From contig NZ_SLXL01000003.1 of NCBI RefSeq assembly GCF_004345735.1, positions 1 to 64,000 on the forward strand: a stretch of DNA of 64,000 nucleotides, written 5' to 3'. Shown one piece after another: positions 35,071 through 44,651 of the stretch. The notes below the pieces were generated by a model. The model was not told the DNA's origin, searched no databases, and saw only the letters and a list, made by a program, of their open reading frames with translations. The DNA comes from Rhodovulum adriaticum. GTDB lineage: Bacteria > Pseudomonadota > Alphaproteobacteria > Rhodobacterales > Rhodobacteraceae. Each line of letters opens with the position of its first letter. Position 1 is the stretch's first letter. A program made the position numbers and the translations under genes.

Positions 35071-36417
35071 TCAGGGGCAAAGGATGTCGTTGCTCAGGGC
35101 AAAGGCCATCAACGCCAGCAGGATGCTGAGACCCAGCGTCATCAGAACCCGGATGGCGCGGTCGCTGGGCGGGCGCCCGGTCACTGCCTCATAGGCGTAA
35201 AAGACCAGGTGACCGCCATCCAGAACCGGGATGGGAAACAGGTTCAGCAGGCCGACCGCGGTCGACAGCATCGCGATGAACCAGATGAAGCTGAGCGCGC
35301 CCTGGCTGGCCGCCGCGCCAGAGCTTTCGGCGATGCCGATCGGCCCGGACAGGTTGCACGAGCTGATGGCACCGGTCACCATGTGGTACAGCGCCGACAG
35401 GCTGGACTGGATGATGTAATATATCTGGTCGACGCCATGCACCAGCGCCCCCCAGGGCCCGGGCGTCCGGGTCGCCGGGTCGAAGACAAGCCCGCCGGTC
35501 ATCCCGATCAGCCAGCGCTGCTCGAACCCGCCATCGGGCAGCGGCAGATCCATGCGGCGGGGCGTCAGGCCGAATTCCAGATCCGTGCCATCGCGCCAGA
35601 CACGTAGGGTGACCGGGGTGCCGCCGGCCTCTGCGATCAGGCTTTGCAATTCGGAAAAGGCGATGATCTCCTGCCCGTCGACGGCGCGGACCACATCGCC
35701 TTCCTTCAGGCCGACCTCTGCCGCGGCCGAACCGGGCTGGACGGACTGGATCAGCGGCGGGAACGGATACGGCCCCGTAAGGTCCAGCCGCTGGCCCTCC
35801 CGCTCGACCGTGTAAAGCGTCTGCCCATCCAGGGGCAGCGCCGCGACCGCGTCGTAGAACGTCTGGAAATCGGGGGTGTCCACGCCGCCCAAGGCAACGA
35901 TACGGTCACCCGGTTGCAGACCGTTGCTGTCCATCGCGGCCGCAGGCAGTTCGGCCATCTGCCCGACCGTCGGCGGCTCGATCGCCTCGCCGCGGAACAT
36001 CACCAACCCGGCAAAGATCAGGATCGACAGGGCGAAATTGAACAGCGGCCCCGCGGCCACTGTGGCTGTGCGCGCCCACAGCGGCGCACCGTGCATCGTG
36101 TGGCGCCGCGTATCGTCATCCAGCTCGGACAAGAGCGCATCACTCTTGCCGCTTGCCGCGTCCGCATCCCCCAGAAAGCGCACATATCCCCCCAAGGGCA
36201 GCGCCGCGATCTGCCAGCGGGTGCCGTTCTGATCCTCGCGCGAGAACAGCACCGGCCCAAATCCCAGCGAGAACACCTCGGAGTGGATCCCGGACCACCG
36301 CGCGACGATGTAGTGCCCGTATTCGTGGATCGTCACGATGATCGACAGCGCCACAACGAACGCCACCAGCGTAAAGGCGACGTTCCCGAAGGTCGGGATC
36401 TGGGACAGGATATCCAA
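35071..36417 (-). CDS. rseP: Site-2 zinc protease RseP
   Basis: RseP cleaves anti-sigma factors or signal peptide remnants within the inner membrane. The 448-residue protein has the zinc site TIHEYGHYIVAR (His31, Glu32, His35) in the first helix, a PDZ region (about 195-285, with SVQPGSAAAEVGLKEGDVV), and the third ligand motif NLFPIPVLDGGHL near residue 400. It has four membrane helices as usual. It sits between dxr and bamA, the common envelope gene order. Confidence 0.95.
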   Translation of the reverse strand: MDILSQIPTFGNVAFTLVAFVVALSIIVTIHEYGHYIVARWSGIHSEVFSLGFGPVLFSREDQNGTRWQIAALPLGGYVRFLGDADAASGKSDALLSELDDDTRRHTMHGAPLWARTATVAAGPLFNFALSILIFAGLVMFRGEAIEPPTVGQMAELPAAAMDSNGLQPGDRIVALGGVDTPDFQTFYDAVAALPLDGQTLYTVEREGQRLDLTGPYPFPPLIQSVQPGSAAAEVGLKEGDVVRAVDGQEIIAFSELQSLIAEAGGTPVTLRVWRDGTDLEFGLTPRRMDLPLPDGGFEQRWLIGMTGGLVFDPATRTPGPWGALVHGVDQIYYIIQSSLSALYHMVTGAISSCNLSGPIGIAESSGAAASQGALSFIWFIAMLSTAVGLLNLFPIPVLDGGHLVFYAYEAVTGRPPSDRAIRVLMTLGLSILLALMAFALSNDILCP

Positions 36418-36432
36418 TTGGAAGCCTCTGTT

Positions 36433-37614
36433 TTACTGCTCGATCATCTGAACGACCGACACGGCGGTCTGCCGTGCCAGATGGTCCACCTCAAGCACTT
36501 TCTCAAGGCTGATCGCGTCATTTGTGAGGCCGCTTTCGCGCGAAAGCCTGTCGAGCACCGCCTCGACCACCTCGGACATCTGCGTGAATTTGATCTGCCG
36601 CGCCAGGAAGGCATCCAGCGCCGCCTCTTTCGCGGCGTTGAAGGCCGCGCCGGTCAACCCGCCGGCCTCCATCACCTCGCGGGCCAGGCGCAAGGCGGGC
36701 CAGCGTTTTTCGCAGGCCGGGCGGAAATTCAGTTGACCGATCTCGGTCAGGTCCAGCCGCGCCACGGGCAAGTCCGCCCGTTCGGGCCAGTTCAGCGCAT
36801 ACCCGATGGCGTGGCGCATGTCCGGCGGCCCGACATGGGCCATGATCGCCCCGTCGCGAAAGCCGACCAGGGCGTGGATCAGCGACTCGGGGTGGACGAC
36901 GGCCTCGATCCGCTTGGGGTCGACGCCGAAATACTCTTTGGTTTCAATCAGCTCCAGCGCCTTGTTGAACATGGATGCGCTGTCCACGGTGATCCGCTGG
37001 CCCATAGCCCAGTTCGGATGGCTAGAGGCCTCTTCGGGGGTCGCCTTTTCCAATGCCTCGATCGGCCAGTCGCGGAACGCCCCGCCCGAGGCGGTGATGA
37101 TGATCCGCTCGACGGCCTCCATCTCTTCGCCCACCAGCGCCTGAAAGACGGCGGAATGCTCGCTGTCCACGGGCAGGATGCGGGCCTTGTTCTGTTCGGC
37201 AGTGGCCAGCAGCAGCGGCCCCGCGGTGACCAGGCTTTCCTTGTTGGCAAGGGCCAGGGTGGTGCCATGTTGCAGCGCCCGCATCCCCGGCACCAGCCCC
37301 GCGGCCCCGACGATGGCCGACATGATCCAGTCCGAGGGGCGGTCCGCGGCATCGACCAGCGCCTGCGGCCCCGCGGCAACCTCTACCCCCGTGCCATCCA
37401 AAGCGGTTTTCAGGTCTTCGTAAAGTTCGGGATAGGCGGTGACGGCAAGGTCGGCCTGCAATTCGCGCGCCTGTTCCGCCAGCCGCGCGATGTTGCGACC
37501 GCCGGTCAGCGCGACCACGTCATAGGCCCCTGCCCCGCCCTGGCGGATCAGCAGATCGACCGTGTTTTCACCGATCGAGCCCGTGGCGCCGAAAATCGTG
37601 ATCCGCTTGCGCAT
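36433..37614 (-). CDS. dxr: 1-deoxy-D-xylulose-5-phosphate reductoisomerase
   Basis: Dxr converts DXP into MEP with NADPH, the first committed step of the MEP isoprenoid pathway that also feeds UppS. The 393-residue protein shows the NADPH motif ITIFGATGSIGENTVDL, LALANKESLVTAG, PVDSEHSAVFQAL and ITASGGAFRDWP, plus MGQRITVDSASMFNKALELIE. Length and motifs are standard. It lies 4 bases after cdsA and 15 bases before rseP. Confidence 0.97.
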   Translation of the reverse strand: MRKRITIFGATGSIGENTVDLLIRQGGAGAYDVVALTGGRNIARLAEQARELQADLAVTAYPELYEDLKTALDGTGVEVAAGPQALVDAADRPSDWIMSAIVGAAGLVPGMRALQHGTTLALANKESLVTAGPLLLATAEQNKARILPVDSEHSAVFQALVGEEMEAVERIIITASGGAFRDWPIEALEKATPEEASSHPNWAMGQRITVDSASMFNKALELIETKEYFGVDPKRIEAVVHPESLIHALVGFRDGAIMAHVGPPDMRHAIGYALNWPERADLPVARLDLTEIGQLNFRPACEKRWPALRLAREVMEAGGLTGAAFNAAKEAALDAFLARQIKFTQMSEVVEAVLDRLSRESGLTNDAISLEKVLEVDHLARQTAVSVVQMIEQ

Positions 37615-37618
37615 GCCG

Positions 37619-38416
37619 TCAAAACCTCACTTCGGGGATGTAGATCAATTGCGCGACGAGCAGCATGAAGAGCGCCGCCCCCATCAACCCGTCGAACCTG
37701 TCGCAAAGCCCGCCATGGCCGGGCAGCAGTGCCGAGCTGTCCTTGACCCCCATGCGCCGCTTCAAGGCGCTTTCGGAAAGATCGCCGACCTGGCTGGCCA
37801 CCGACAGCAGCACAGAAAACGCCGCCAGCCCGACCCCGGCCCCGGCCCCGGCCCCGGTAAAGGCCGCAAAGATCAGCCCGACGCAAAGCGCCGCCAGCCA
37901 ACCGCCCAAGGTGCCCGACCATGTCTTTTTCGGGCTGACGCGAGGCCAGAATTTCGGCCCGCCGATAAAGCGACCGGCGAAATAGCCCGCGACATCGGTG
38001 GCGATGACCACCAGCACCAGCCAAGCCAGCCAGGCCATGCCGTAACTGTCGCGAAACAGCGACAGCGCATAGCCGGCCAGCAGGATAGCTGCGGCAAAGC
38101 CCACGAAAAGCGCCCGGTTGCGCCCGATCTGCCCGGCACCGACCAGAACCGGCGCCAGCAGAACAGGCAGCACATAGATCCCGGGCAAGGCGCGCGCCAA
38201 CAACACCGCGCTGGCCGCCAGCATGCCCAGTTGCACCGCCGCCGCGCGGTTGTCAGGGGCGGTCATCCGGGTCAGTTCCCAGATCATCACACCCACCACA
38301 GCGGCCGCCAGGCCCGCGAACCACGGCCCGCCCAGGCCGATCATCACCACGCCCAAAACCGCCAGCGCCGCGCCAGAGGCCAGCCGGGTTCGCAGATCCT
38401 CCCAGCTTCCGGGCAT
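37619..38416 (-). CDS. cdsA: Phosphatidate cytidylyltransferase
   Basis: CdsA makes CDP-diacylglycerol, the precursor of membrane phospholipids, in the inner membrane. The 265-residue protein has about eight membrane helices and the C-terminal signature SQVGDLSESALKRRMGVKDSSALLPGHGGLCDRFDGL (in pieces), which holds the Mg2+/CTP-binding Asp residues. The start overlaps the uppS stop by one base. Confidence 0.95.
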   Translation of the reverse strand: MPGSWEDLRTRLASGAALAVLGVVMIGLGGPWFAGLAAAVVGVMIWELTRMTAPDNRAAAVQLGMLAASAVLLARALPGIYVLPVLLAPVLVGAGQIGRNRALFVGFAAAILLAGYALSLFRDSYGMAWLAWLVLVVIATDVAGYFAGRFIGGPKFWPRVSPKKTWSGTLGGWLAALCVGLIFAAFTGAGAGAGVGLAAFSVLLSVASQVGDLSESALKRRMGVKDSSALLPGHGGLCDRFDGLMGAALFMLLVAQLIYIPEVRF

Positions 38417-39141
38417 CAGGCCTTCACCGCGCCAAAGCGGCGGTCGCGCGTGGCATAGTCTTGCATGATCTTCTCGAAATGGGTCCGGGTGAAATCGGGC
38501 CAGAGAACCGGCGTGAACTCGTACTCCGCATAGGCCGATTGCCAGAGCAGAAAGTTGGATATGCGCGCCTCGCCGCTGGTGCGGATCACGAGGTCGGGGT
38601 CGGGCAGCAGACAGGTATCCAGAAAATGCGCCAGCGTTTCGGCATCCACATCCTCGGGGTCAAGGCGCCCGGCGGCCACCTCGCGCGCCAGCCGCTTGGT
38701 CGCGCGGGCCACCTCGTCGCGGCCACCGTAGTTGATCGCGATGGTCAGGTGCACAAGGTCGTTGTCCGCGGTCAGATCCTCCAGCGACTGCATCAAAGAG
38801 ACCAGCTTGCCATCCAGCCGGTCACGATCGCCGATAAAGCGCACGCGCACGCCCTCATCGTGCAGCGCTTCGGCCTCTTTCTGGATGTAGCGGCGGAACA
38901 GCATCATCAGCCCGGCCACCTCGGCCTGGGTGCGTTTCCAGTTCTCGGTCGAGAAGGCAAAGATCGTCAGGTAGCGAATGCCCAGATCCGGGCAGGCCTC
39001 GACGATCTCGCGCACGCGGCGCGCGCCCGCCTGATGGCCGTACAGGCGCGGACGCCCGCGCATCTGCGCCCAGCGGCCATTGCCGTCCATGATGATCGCG
39101 ACATGGGCCGGACCGGCTTGTGTGCTGTCTCTTGCGGCCAC
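38416..39141 (-). CDS. uppS: Undecaprenyl diphosphate synthase
   Basis: UppS condenses isopentenyl units into the C55 lipid carrier for peptidoglycan and O-antigen. The 241-residue cis-prenyltransferase has HVAIIMDGNGRWA (catalytic Asp19), GHQAGARRVREIVE, FAFSTENWKR and the C-terminal IRTSGEARISNFLLWQSAYAE segment (in pieces). Length and motifs are normal. It is followed by cdsA with a one-base overlap. Confidence 0.97.
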   Translation of the reverse strand: MAARDSTQAGPAHVAIIMDGNGRWAQMRGRPRLYGHQAGARRVREIVEACPDLGIRYLTIFAFSTENWKRTQAEVAGLMMLFRRYIQKEAEALHDEGVRVRFIGDRDRLDGKLVSLMQSLEDLTADNDLVHLTIAINYGGRDEVARATKRLAREVAAGRLDPEDVDAETLAHFLDTCLLPDPDLVIRTSGEARISNFLLWQSAYAEYEFTPVLWPDFTRTHFEKIMQDYATRDRRFGAVKA

Positions 39142-39182
39142 GCCGTCCCCCTATCGGCCCCGGATCATGGGACCGCTTCGCC

Positions 39183-39749
39183 TCAGACCTGCATGATCTC
39201 CGCCTGCTTGGTCTCCAGCGCCTTGTCGATCTGGGCGATATGCTTGTCGGTCAGTTCCTGGATCTCGTCATGCCAGATCTTCTGGTCGTCCTCGCTCATC
39301 CCGGCATTCTTGGCCTTCTTGAGCTGTTCCATGCCATCACGACGCACGTTGCGGACCGCGACACGGGCCTGTTCGGCATATTGCGCGGCGACCTTGGTCA
39401 GTTCGCGGCGGCGTTCCTCGTTCAACTCGGGGATCGGCAGCATGATGATCGTGCCGTTGGTCTGGGGATTGATGCCCAGGCCGGATTCCATGATCGCCTT
39501 TTCGACCTTGTTCACCAAGGACTTGTCCCAGACGTTGATCGTGACCATCCGCGGTTCGGGCACATTGACGGTGCCCACCTGGTTGATCGGCGTCGTCGCG
39601 CCGTAGGCGTCCACCATGACCGGGTCCAGCATGCTGGCCGAGGCCCGGCCCGTGCGCAGCGAGGCGAATTCATGTTTCAAGGCGACCATCGCGCCGTCCA
39701 TACGGCGGGTGAGGTCGTCGAGGTCGATTTCCAGATCGTCTTCAGACAT
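39183..39749 (-). CDS. frr: Ribosome recycling factor
   Basis: RRF splits post-termination ribosomes with EF-G. The 188-residue protein has the standard length and the motifs [54 protein letters not shown] and the C-terminal coiled-coil arm. It is placed between pyrH and uppS as in many bacteria. Confidence 0.97.
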   Translation of the reverse strand: MSEDDLEIDLDDLTRRMDGAMVALKHEFASLRTGRASASMLDPVMVDAYGATTPINQVGTVNVPEPRMVTINVWDKSLVNKVEKAIMESGLGINPQTNGTIIMLPIPELNEERRRELTKVAAQYAEQARVAVRNVRRDGMEQLKKAKNAGMSEDDQKIWHDEIQELTDKHIAQIDKALETKQAEIMQV

Positions 39750-39795
39750 TGTCGTCTCTTCTCGTTCTTTCGGCGCCCTGAAGCGCTCTATACCG

Positions 39796-40533
39796 CTAAC
39801 CGTGGACGATTGTATAGGTGCCTTGCCCGGCTAGGATGCCGCGGAAGCCACCGGGTTCGTCCAGCGAAAACACGATGATCGGCAGGTCATTGTCCCGCGC
39901 CAGCGCGATGGCAGAGGCATCCATCACCTTCAGGTTCTTCTGCAACACGTCGTCATAGGTGATCTCGTCATACCGATTTGCGTCGGCATGCTTGACGGGA
40001 TCCTTGTCATAAACACCGTCCACCTTGGTGCCCTTAAAGATCGCCTCGCAGGCCATTTCGTTGGCGCGCAGCGTCGCGGCGGTATCGGTGGTGAAATAGG
40101 GGTTGCCGGTGCCCGCAGCAAAGATGATGACGCGCTTCTTTTCCAGGTGGCGCACGGCGCGGCGGCGGATATAGGGTTCGGCGACCTCGTCCATACGGAT
40201 CGCGGTGATGACCCGGCAAAAGACGCCCAGGCTTTCCAGCGCCGATTGCATGGCCAGGGCGTTCATCACGGTGGCCAGCATGCCCATGTAATCGGCGGTG
40301 GTCCGCTCCATCCCCTGCGCCGACCCCTGCAACCCGCGAAAGATGTTGCCGCCGCCGATCACCATGCAGATTTCCACGCCCAGATCGCGCACTGCCTTCA
40401 CCTCTCGGGCGATCCGTTCCACGGTGGGGGGGTGCAGCCCGTAGCCCTGGTCGCCCATCAGCGCCTCGCCCGAAATTTTCAGAAGCACACGGCCATAGGC
40501 CGGCGTCGGTTGATTGGCGCTGCCGTCGCTCAT
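39796..40533 (-). CDS. pyrH: Uridylate kinase
   Basis: PyrH phosphorylates UMP to UDP. The 245-residue protein of the amino-acid-kinase fold has [47 protein letters not shown] and FFTTDTAA-type (here [13 protein letters not shown]) motifs, plus [12 protein letters not shown]. It opens the pyrH-frr-uppS-cdsA-dxr group and is divergent from miaA. In many relatives rpsB-tsf would lie just upstream; here they do not. Confidence 0.97.
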   Translation of the reverse strand: MSDGSANQPTPAYGRVLLKISGEALMGDQGYGLHPPTVERIAREVKAVRDLGVEICMVIGGGNIFRGLQGSAQGMERTTADYMGMLATVMNALAMQSALESLGVFCRVITAIRMDEVAEPYIRRRAVRHLEKKRVIIFAAGTGNPYFTTDTAATLRANEMACEAIFKGTKVDGVYDKDPVKHADANRYDEITYDDVLQKNLKVMDASAIALARDNDLPIIVFSLDEPGGFRGILAGQGTYTIVHG

Positions 40534-40621
40534 AGGGTCCCCGCTATCCCATTGTTTGGCTTGCCGGCAAAATGTCGGAAAACCACGGCGGGTTCAACGG
40601 GCAAAGACGGCAGGCAGGCAC

Positions 40622-41497
40622 ATGACGATCCCCTCTCTCGATCCGGCGCGACCGGTTCTGATCGCGGGTCCCACGGCAAGCGGCAAGTCCGCGCTGGCGC
40701 TTGCCATCGCGCGGGCGCAGGGGGGCGTGATCGTGAATGCTGACGCGCTGCAGGTCTTTGCGGGCTGGCGCATCCTAACCGCGCGCCCCTCGCCCCGGGA
40801 CATGGCGCAGGCGCCACATGCGCTCTATGGCCATGTGCCTGTCGACGGGGCCTATTCTGTGGGGCACTGGCTGCGGGACGTGGCGCCGATCCTGCAAGGG
40901 GCGGACCGGCCGATCATCGTGGGCGGGACGGGTCTGTATTTCACCGCCCTGACCGAGGGGCTGGCCGAAATCCCGGCCACGCCCGACCAGATCCGCGCCG
41001 AGGCCGATACCCGTATTGCCGACGCGGGCATCGCCGCCCTGTTGGCGGAGCTGGACCCAGACACCGCGGCCCGGATCGACACGGCCAATCCCCGCCGGGT
41101 GCAACGCGCCTGGGAGGTGCAGCGCGCCACCGGGCGCGGGCTGGCCGCCTGGCAGGATGCCACGCCCCCGCCCCTGTTGCCGCTGGCCCGCACCCAACCC
41201 CTGGTGATCGACGCCCCGCGCGAGCAGTTGAACGCCCGGATCGAGGCCCGCTTCGACGCGATGATCGCCGAAGGTGCCCTGGAGGAAGTGCGCGCCAACC
41301 TGTCCCGCTGGGATCCGGCGGCGCAATCGGCCCAGGCGATCGGCGCGCCCGAACTGGTCGCCCATCTGCGCGGAGAAATTTCCCTGGATGCCGCCATTGC
41401 CGCGGCCAAGACCGCCTCGCGCCAATATGCCAAGCGTCAGCGCACCTGGTTCCGCTCGCGGCTGAAACAGTGGCCGCGCTGGCGGCCCGATTGGTGA
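40622..41497 (+). CDS. miaA: tRNA dimethylallyltransferase
   Basis: MiaA adds a dimethylallyl group to A37 of tRNAs reading UNN codons. The 291-residue protein has the P-loop [18 protein letters not shown] near residue 13, [33 protein letters not shown] and the tail [13 protein letters not shown], all family signatures. ATG 40622 gives the normal N-terminus; an upstream frame from 40514 is not conserved. Divergent from pyrH. Confidence 0.96.
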   Translation: MTIPSLDPARPVLIAGPTASGKSALALAIARAQGGVIVNADALQVFAGWRILTARPSPRDMAQAPHALYGHVPVDGAYSVGHWLRDVAPILQGADRPIIVGGTGLYFTALTEGLAEIPATPDQIRAEADTRIADAGIAALLAELDPDTAARIDTANPRRVQRAWEVQRATGRGLAAWQDATPPPLLPLARTQPLVIDAPREQLNARIEARFDAMIAEGALEEVRANLSRWDPAAQSAQAIGAPELVAHLRGEISLDAAIAAAKTASRQYAKRQRTWFRSRLKQWPRWRPDW

Positions 41498-41629
41498 TCG
41501 GCCGGAACTGGCTGGGCGAAAACTGGACGAATCGGACAGGGTTTCCTTTGCCCGACGCTGCGAATCGGGCCAAAGTTGCCCCATCCGAACCTGTCTGCCC
41601 CTTTCTGTCCGCTGCCCCGAGACGCTGCC

Positions 41630-42418
41630 ATGTCCCTGTTCCCGGAAATTCGCTTGGTTCCTTTCTCACGCCTGACCCAGGGCGGGCGCTGGCGGGTACA
41701 GGCGATGCGCAGTTACTCGGCACCGCAATTGCTGTGGATCACACGCGGCCAGGGCCGGATCACGGTGGGCGGGGTCACGGGCGGCTATGGCGCCCATAAC
41801 GCGGTCTACATCCCGGCCCACACCATGCACGCCTTTGAGGTGACGGGGGCCGTCTACGGGACGGCTGTGATTTTTTCGGGGATGCCGGATCTGGAACTTC
41901 CTGAAACCTCGCATCACCTGCGTATCCGCGACGGCGCGGTGCAGGGCGAGTTCACCGGCCTTCTGGAAAGCCTGCAACGCGAGCTGGAGGGCCGCCGCCC
42001 CGCCGCCCGGCGCGCAGTTCAACATTATGCCGGTTTGATCTCGGTCTGGCTGGAACGCCAGATCGCCGAAGCCGAGGAACCCGTTTCCGCCACGGACTCG
42101 GCCCGCCGGCTGGCCGCGGGCTATGCCGCGCTGGTGGAAAAGGACTTTCGCAGCGACAAATCCGTGTCCGACTACGCCGCGGCCCTGGGCGTCACGCCCA
42201 CCCATCTGACGCGGGTGTGCAAGCAGACCTGCGGGCGCACCGCGTCGGACCTGCTGACCGAGCGCAAGATCAGCGAAGCGCGGCGCCTGCTGGCGGACAC
42301 ATCGGCCCCGGTCAAACAGATCGCAGGCGCGTTGGGATACGGCTCTCCGGCCTATTTCACCCGCGTCTTTCACGACCGCACCGGCCAGGCCCCGCTGGCG
42401 TTCCGCCAGGCGATCTGA
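41630..42418 (+). CDS. AraC-family transcription regulator with N-terminal cupin domain
   Basis: A 262-residue regulator. The N-terminal half (about 10-110) is a cupin-like sensor (QLLWITRGQGRITVGG, YIPAHTMHAFEV). The C-terminal half (about 160-262) holds two helix-turn-helix motifs (SVSDYAAALGVTPTHLTRVC and QIAGALGYGSPAYFTRVFHD). Such proteins sense small carbon compounds. No clear ribosome site precedes the ATG. The gene stands alone between miaA and the convergent XRE gene, so its target is unknown. Confidence 0.9.
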   Translation: MSLFPEIRLVPFSRLTQGGRWRVQAMRSYSAPQLLWITRGQGRITVGGVTGGYGAHNAVYIPAHTMHAFEVTGAVYGTAVIFSGMPDLELPETSHHLRIRDGAVQGEFTGLLESLQRELEGRRPAARRAVQHYAGLISVWLERQIAEAEEPVSATDSARRLAAGYAALVEKDFRSDKSVSDYAAALGVTPTHLTRVCKQTCGRTASDLLTERKISEARRLLADTSAPVKQIAGALGYGSPAYFTRVFHDRTGQAPLAFRQAI

Positions 42419-42437
42419 GCCCCCCGCCAGCCGATGC

Positions 42438-43061
42438 CTAGCCCAGCGACGTAACCCACAGGACGGTCGCGTCCTCTTCGCTGACAGAGATCACGTTGTG
42501 CCCCATCTCGGCATCATAATAGGCGCTGTCCCCGCGGCGCATCTCTACCGGGGCGTAGAATTCTGTAAACAGCTGCACGACGCCGGTCAGGACGTACAGG
42601 AACTCTTCGCCCGAATGGCGCACCCAACCGTCGAACTCGGCGATGTCGCGGGCGCGGATCCGGGTGCGGTAGGGCATCATCCGCTTCTGGCTCAGCGCGC
42701 CGGCCATCAATTCGTGTTCATAGGTGGCCGTCGCGTGAGAGGCCCCCTCGCCCATCCGGGTCACCGCCATGCGCCCGCCCCCCTGCGAGGCACGCGGCGG
42801 CGTGAACAACTGCGGCACGGTCACACCCAAGCCGGTGGCCAGCTTCTTCAGCGCCTCGTAGGTCGGTGACATTTGCGCGTTTTCGATCTTCGACAGGGTA
42901 GAGCGGGCAAGCCCCGCCTGTTTGGCGGCCTGTTCCAGGGTCCAGTTCTTGTCGGTGCGCAATTCGCGCACACGCTGGCCCAGATCCACGGCCTCGGGCG
43001 GCGCGTCGGTGCCGCTGGCGCGGGTAATGTGGATCAGGCTGTGCTCGCGCATTTCCTCCAT
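42438..43061 (-). CDS. XRE-family regulator with C-terminal cupin domain
   Basis: A 207-residue regulator with an N-terminal helix-turn-helix of the Cro/CI type (about 25-82, TLEQAAKQAGLARSTLSKIE) and a C-terminal cupin sensor (about 130-205, SGEEFLYVLTGVVQLFT and MRRGDSAYYDAEMGHNV). This architecture is common in repressors of catabolic or polyamine genes. It is divergent from the acyl-CoA ligase gene with about 60 bases between the starts, so control of that operon is likely but not shown. Confidence 0.92.
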   Translation of the reverse strand: MEEMREHSLIHITRASGTDAPPEAVDLGQRVRELRTDKNWTLEQAAKQAGLARSTLSKIENAQMSPTYEALKKLATGLGVTVPQLFTPPRASQGGGRMAVTRMGEGASHATATYEHELMAGALSQKRMMPYRTRIRARDIAEFDGWVRHSGEEFLYVLTGVVQLFTEFYAPVEMRRGDSAYYDAEMGHNVISVSEEDATVLWVTSLG

Positions 43062-43121
43062 GCTTTAAGGGTCTAGTCCTTGCCCCTTGCAACCGCAAGA
43101 GCGCGGGGCTAGCACCGCCGC

Positions 43122-44651
43122 ATGCTTGCACTTTATGACGAAGGGGCCCCGACCCCCTGCCCCGCCCCGTTCAACCTGACCGCCCATGTGCTGGCCACGG
43201 CCCTGACCGACCCCGACAAGATCGCCCTGGCGATCATCGGCCCCCACGGCGCCGACAGGTGGAGCTATGGACGGCTGGCCGCGGCCGTGCGCGGCCTGGC
43301 GGGCGGGCTGGCCGAGATGGGGCTGGCGCCCGGTACGCATGTCCTGTTGCGCCTTGGAAACGGGGTTGAGTTTCCCATCGGGTTTCTGGGCGCCATCGCG
43401 GCGGGGCTGATCCCGGTGCCGACCTCGGCGCAACTGACCGGCCCCGAGATCACCAAGCTGGCCGCCGAGGTGGAACCGGGCGTGATCCTGGCCGGTCCCG
43501 ACATCGCCCTGCCCGAGGGGTGCGCAGCGCCGGTGCTGGATATCGACGCGCAGCGGGCGTTTTACGAAAGCGACCCGGCGGATTATGTGATGGGCGATCC
43601 GAACCGCCCGGCCTATGTGGTCTATACCTCGGGCACATCCGGGCGGCCGCGTGGCGTAATCCATGCCCACCGCGCAGTCTGGGCGCGGCAGATGATGTGG
43701 GACGGCTGGTACGGGCTGACCCGCGATGACCGTCTGCTGCATGCGGGCGCGTTCAACTGGACCTACACGCTGGGCACCGGGCTGCTGGATCCCTGGGCCA
43801 TCGGGGCAACCGCGCTGATCCCGGCGCCGGGGGTGCGGCCCGCGCAGCTGCCGCTGTTGCTGAAGCGCTTTGACGCGACGATCTTTGCCGCCGCGCCCGG
43901 CGTCTACCGGCCGATGTTGCGGGATTTTCCCCATCTGGTGCTGCCCAAGCTGCGCCATGGCCTTTCTGCGGGCGAAAAACTGCCCGAGGCCACCCGCGCC
44001 GCCTGGCAAGAGGCCACCGGCACCAAGGTCTATGAGGCGTTGGGCATGTCGGAATGTTCCACCTTCATTTCCGGCAACCCGGCCCGCCCCGCACCCGCCG
44101 GTGCCTCTGGCTATCCGCAGCCGGGGCGGCGCATCGCGGTTCTGGGCCCCGACCACACCCCCGTCGAACGGGGCGAGCCGGGACAGCTGGCCGTGTCCAA
44201 CCGCGACCCGGGCCTTATGCTGGGCTATCTGCGGGCCGAGGCCGAGGCGCGCCACCGCTTTGACGGGGAATGGTTCCTGACGGGGGACATGGTCAGCATG
44301 GCCGAGGATGGCGCAATCACCTATCTGGGCCGGGCCGACGACATGCTGAACGCGGGCGGCGTGCGCGTCTCACCGTTGGAGGTGGAGCGCGCCCTGCTGG
44401 AACACCCCGCGATCCAGGAAGTCGCTGCAACTGAAATCGCCATTAAGGCCGACACCACCGTCATCGCCGCCTTCTACACGGGCGAGGTGCAGGACGAGGC
44501 CACCTTGCAGGGCTTTGCCGCCGAACGGCTGGCCCGCTACAAGCAGCCGCGCCTTTACATCCACATGGACGCCCTGCCCAAGGGCGCGAACGGCAAGCTG
44601 AACCGCCGCCTGATCCGTCAGGACTACGAGGGCGCGCATGGTCTTGCTTGA
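43122..44651 (+). CDS. AMP-forming acyl-CoA synthetase (ANL superfamily, benzoate-CoA-ligase-like)
   Basis: The 509-residue enzyme activates a carboxylic acid as acyl-AMP then acyl-CoA. It has the P-loop YTSGTSGRPRGVIHAH (about 168-183), YEALGMSECSTF, the adenylate motif WFLTGDMV with catalytic-domain Asp, the hinge YLGRADDMLNAGG, and the C-terminal Lys in KGANGKLNRR. The layout resembles benzoate-CoA ligases; the acid is not known. It overlaps the downstream DsbA-fold gene by 14 bases. Confidence 0.88.
   Translation: MLALYDEGAPTPCPAPFNLTAHVLATALTDPDKIALAIIGPHGADRWSYGRLAAAVRGLAGGLAEMGLAPGTHVLLRLGNGVEFPIGFLGAIAAGLIPVPTSAQLTGPEITKLAAEVEPGVILAGPDIALPEGCAAPVLDIDAQRAFYESDPADYVMGDPNRPAYVVYTSGTSGRPRGVIHAHRAVWARQMMWDGWYGLTRDDRLLHAGAFNWTYTLGTGLLDPWAIGATALIPAPGVRPAQLPLLLKRFDATIFAAAPGVYRPMLRDFPHLVLPKLRHGLSAGEKLPEATRAAWQEATGTKVYEALGMSECSTFISGNPARPAPAGASGYPQPGRRIAVLGPDHTPVERGEPGQLAVSNRDPGLMLGYLRAEAEARHRFDGEWFLTGDMVSMAEDGAITYLGRADDMLNAGGVRVSPLEVERALLEHPAIQEVAATEIAIKADTTVIAAFYTGEVQDEATLQGFAAERLARYKQPRLYIHMDALPKGANGKLNRRLIRQDYEGAHGLA

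Noticed and set aside
35644-37668. 674-codon plus-strand frame over rseP and dxr
   Set aside because: Both minus-strand genes are confirmed by active-site motifs. The plus frame is low-complexity Arg/Gln/His-rich.
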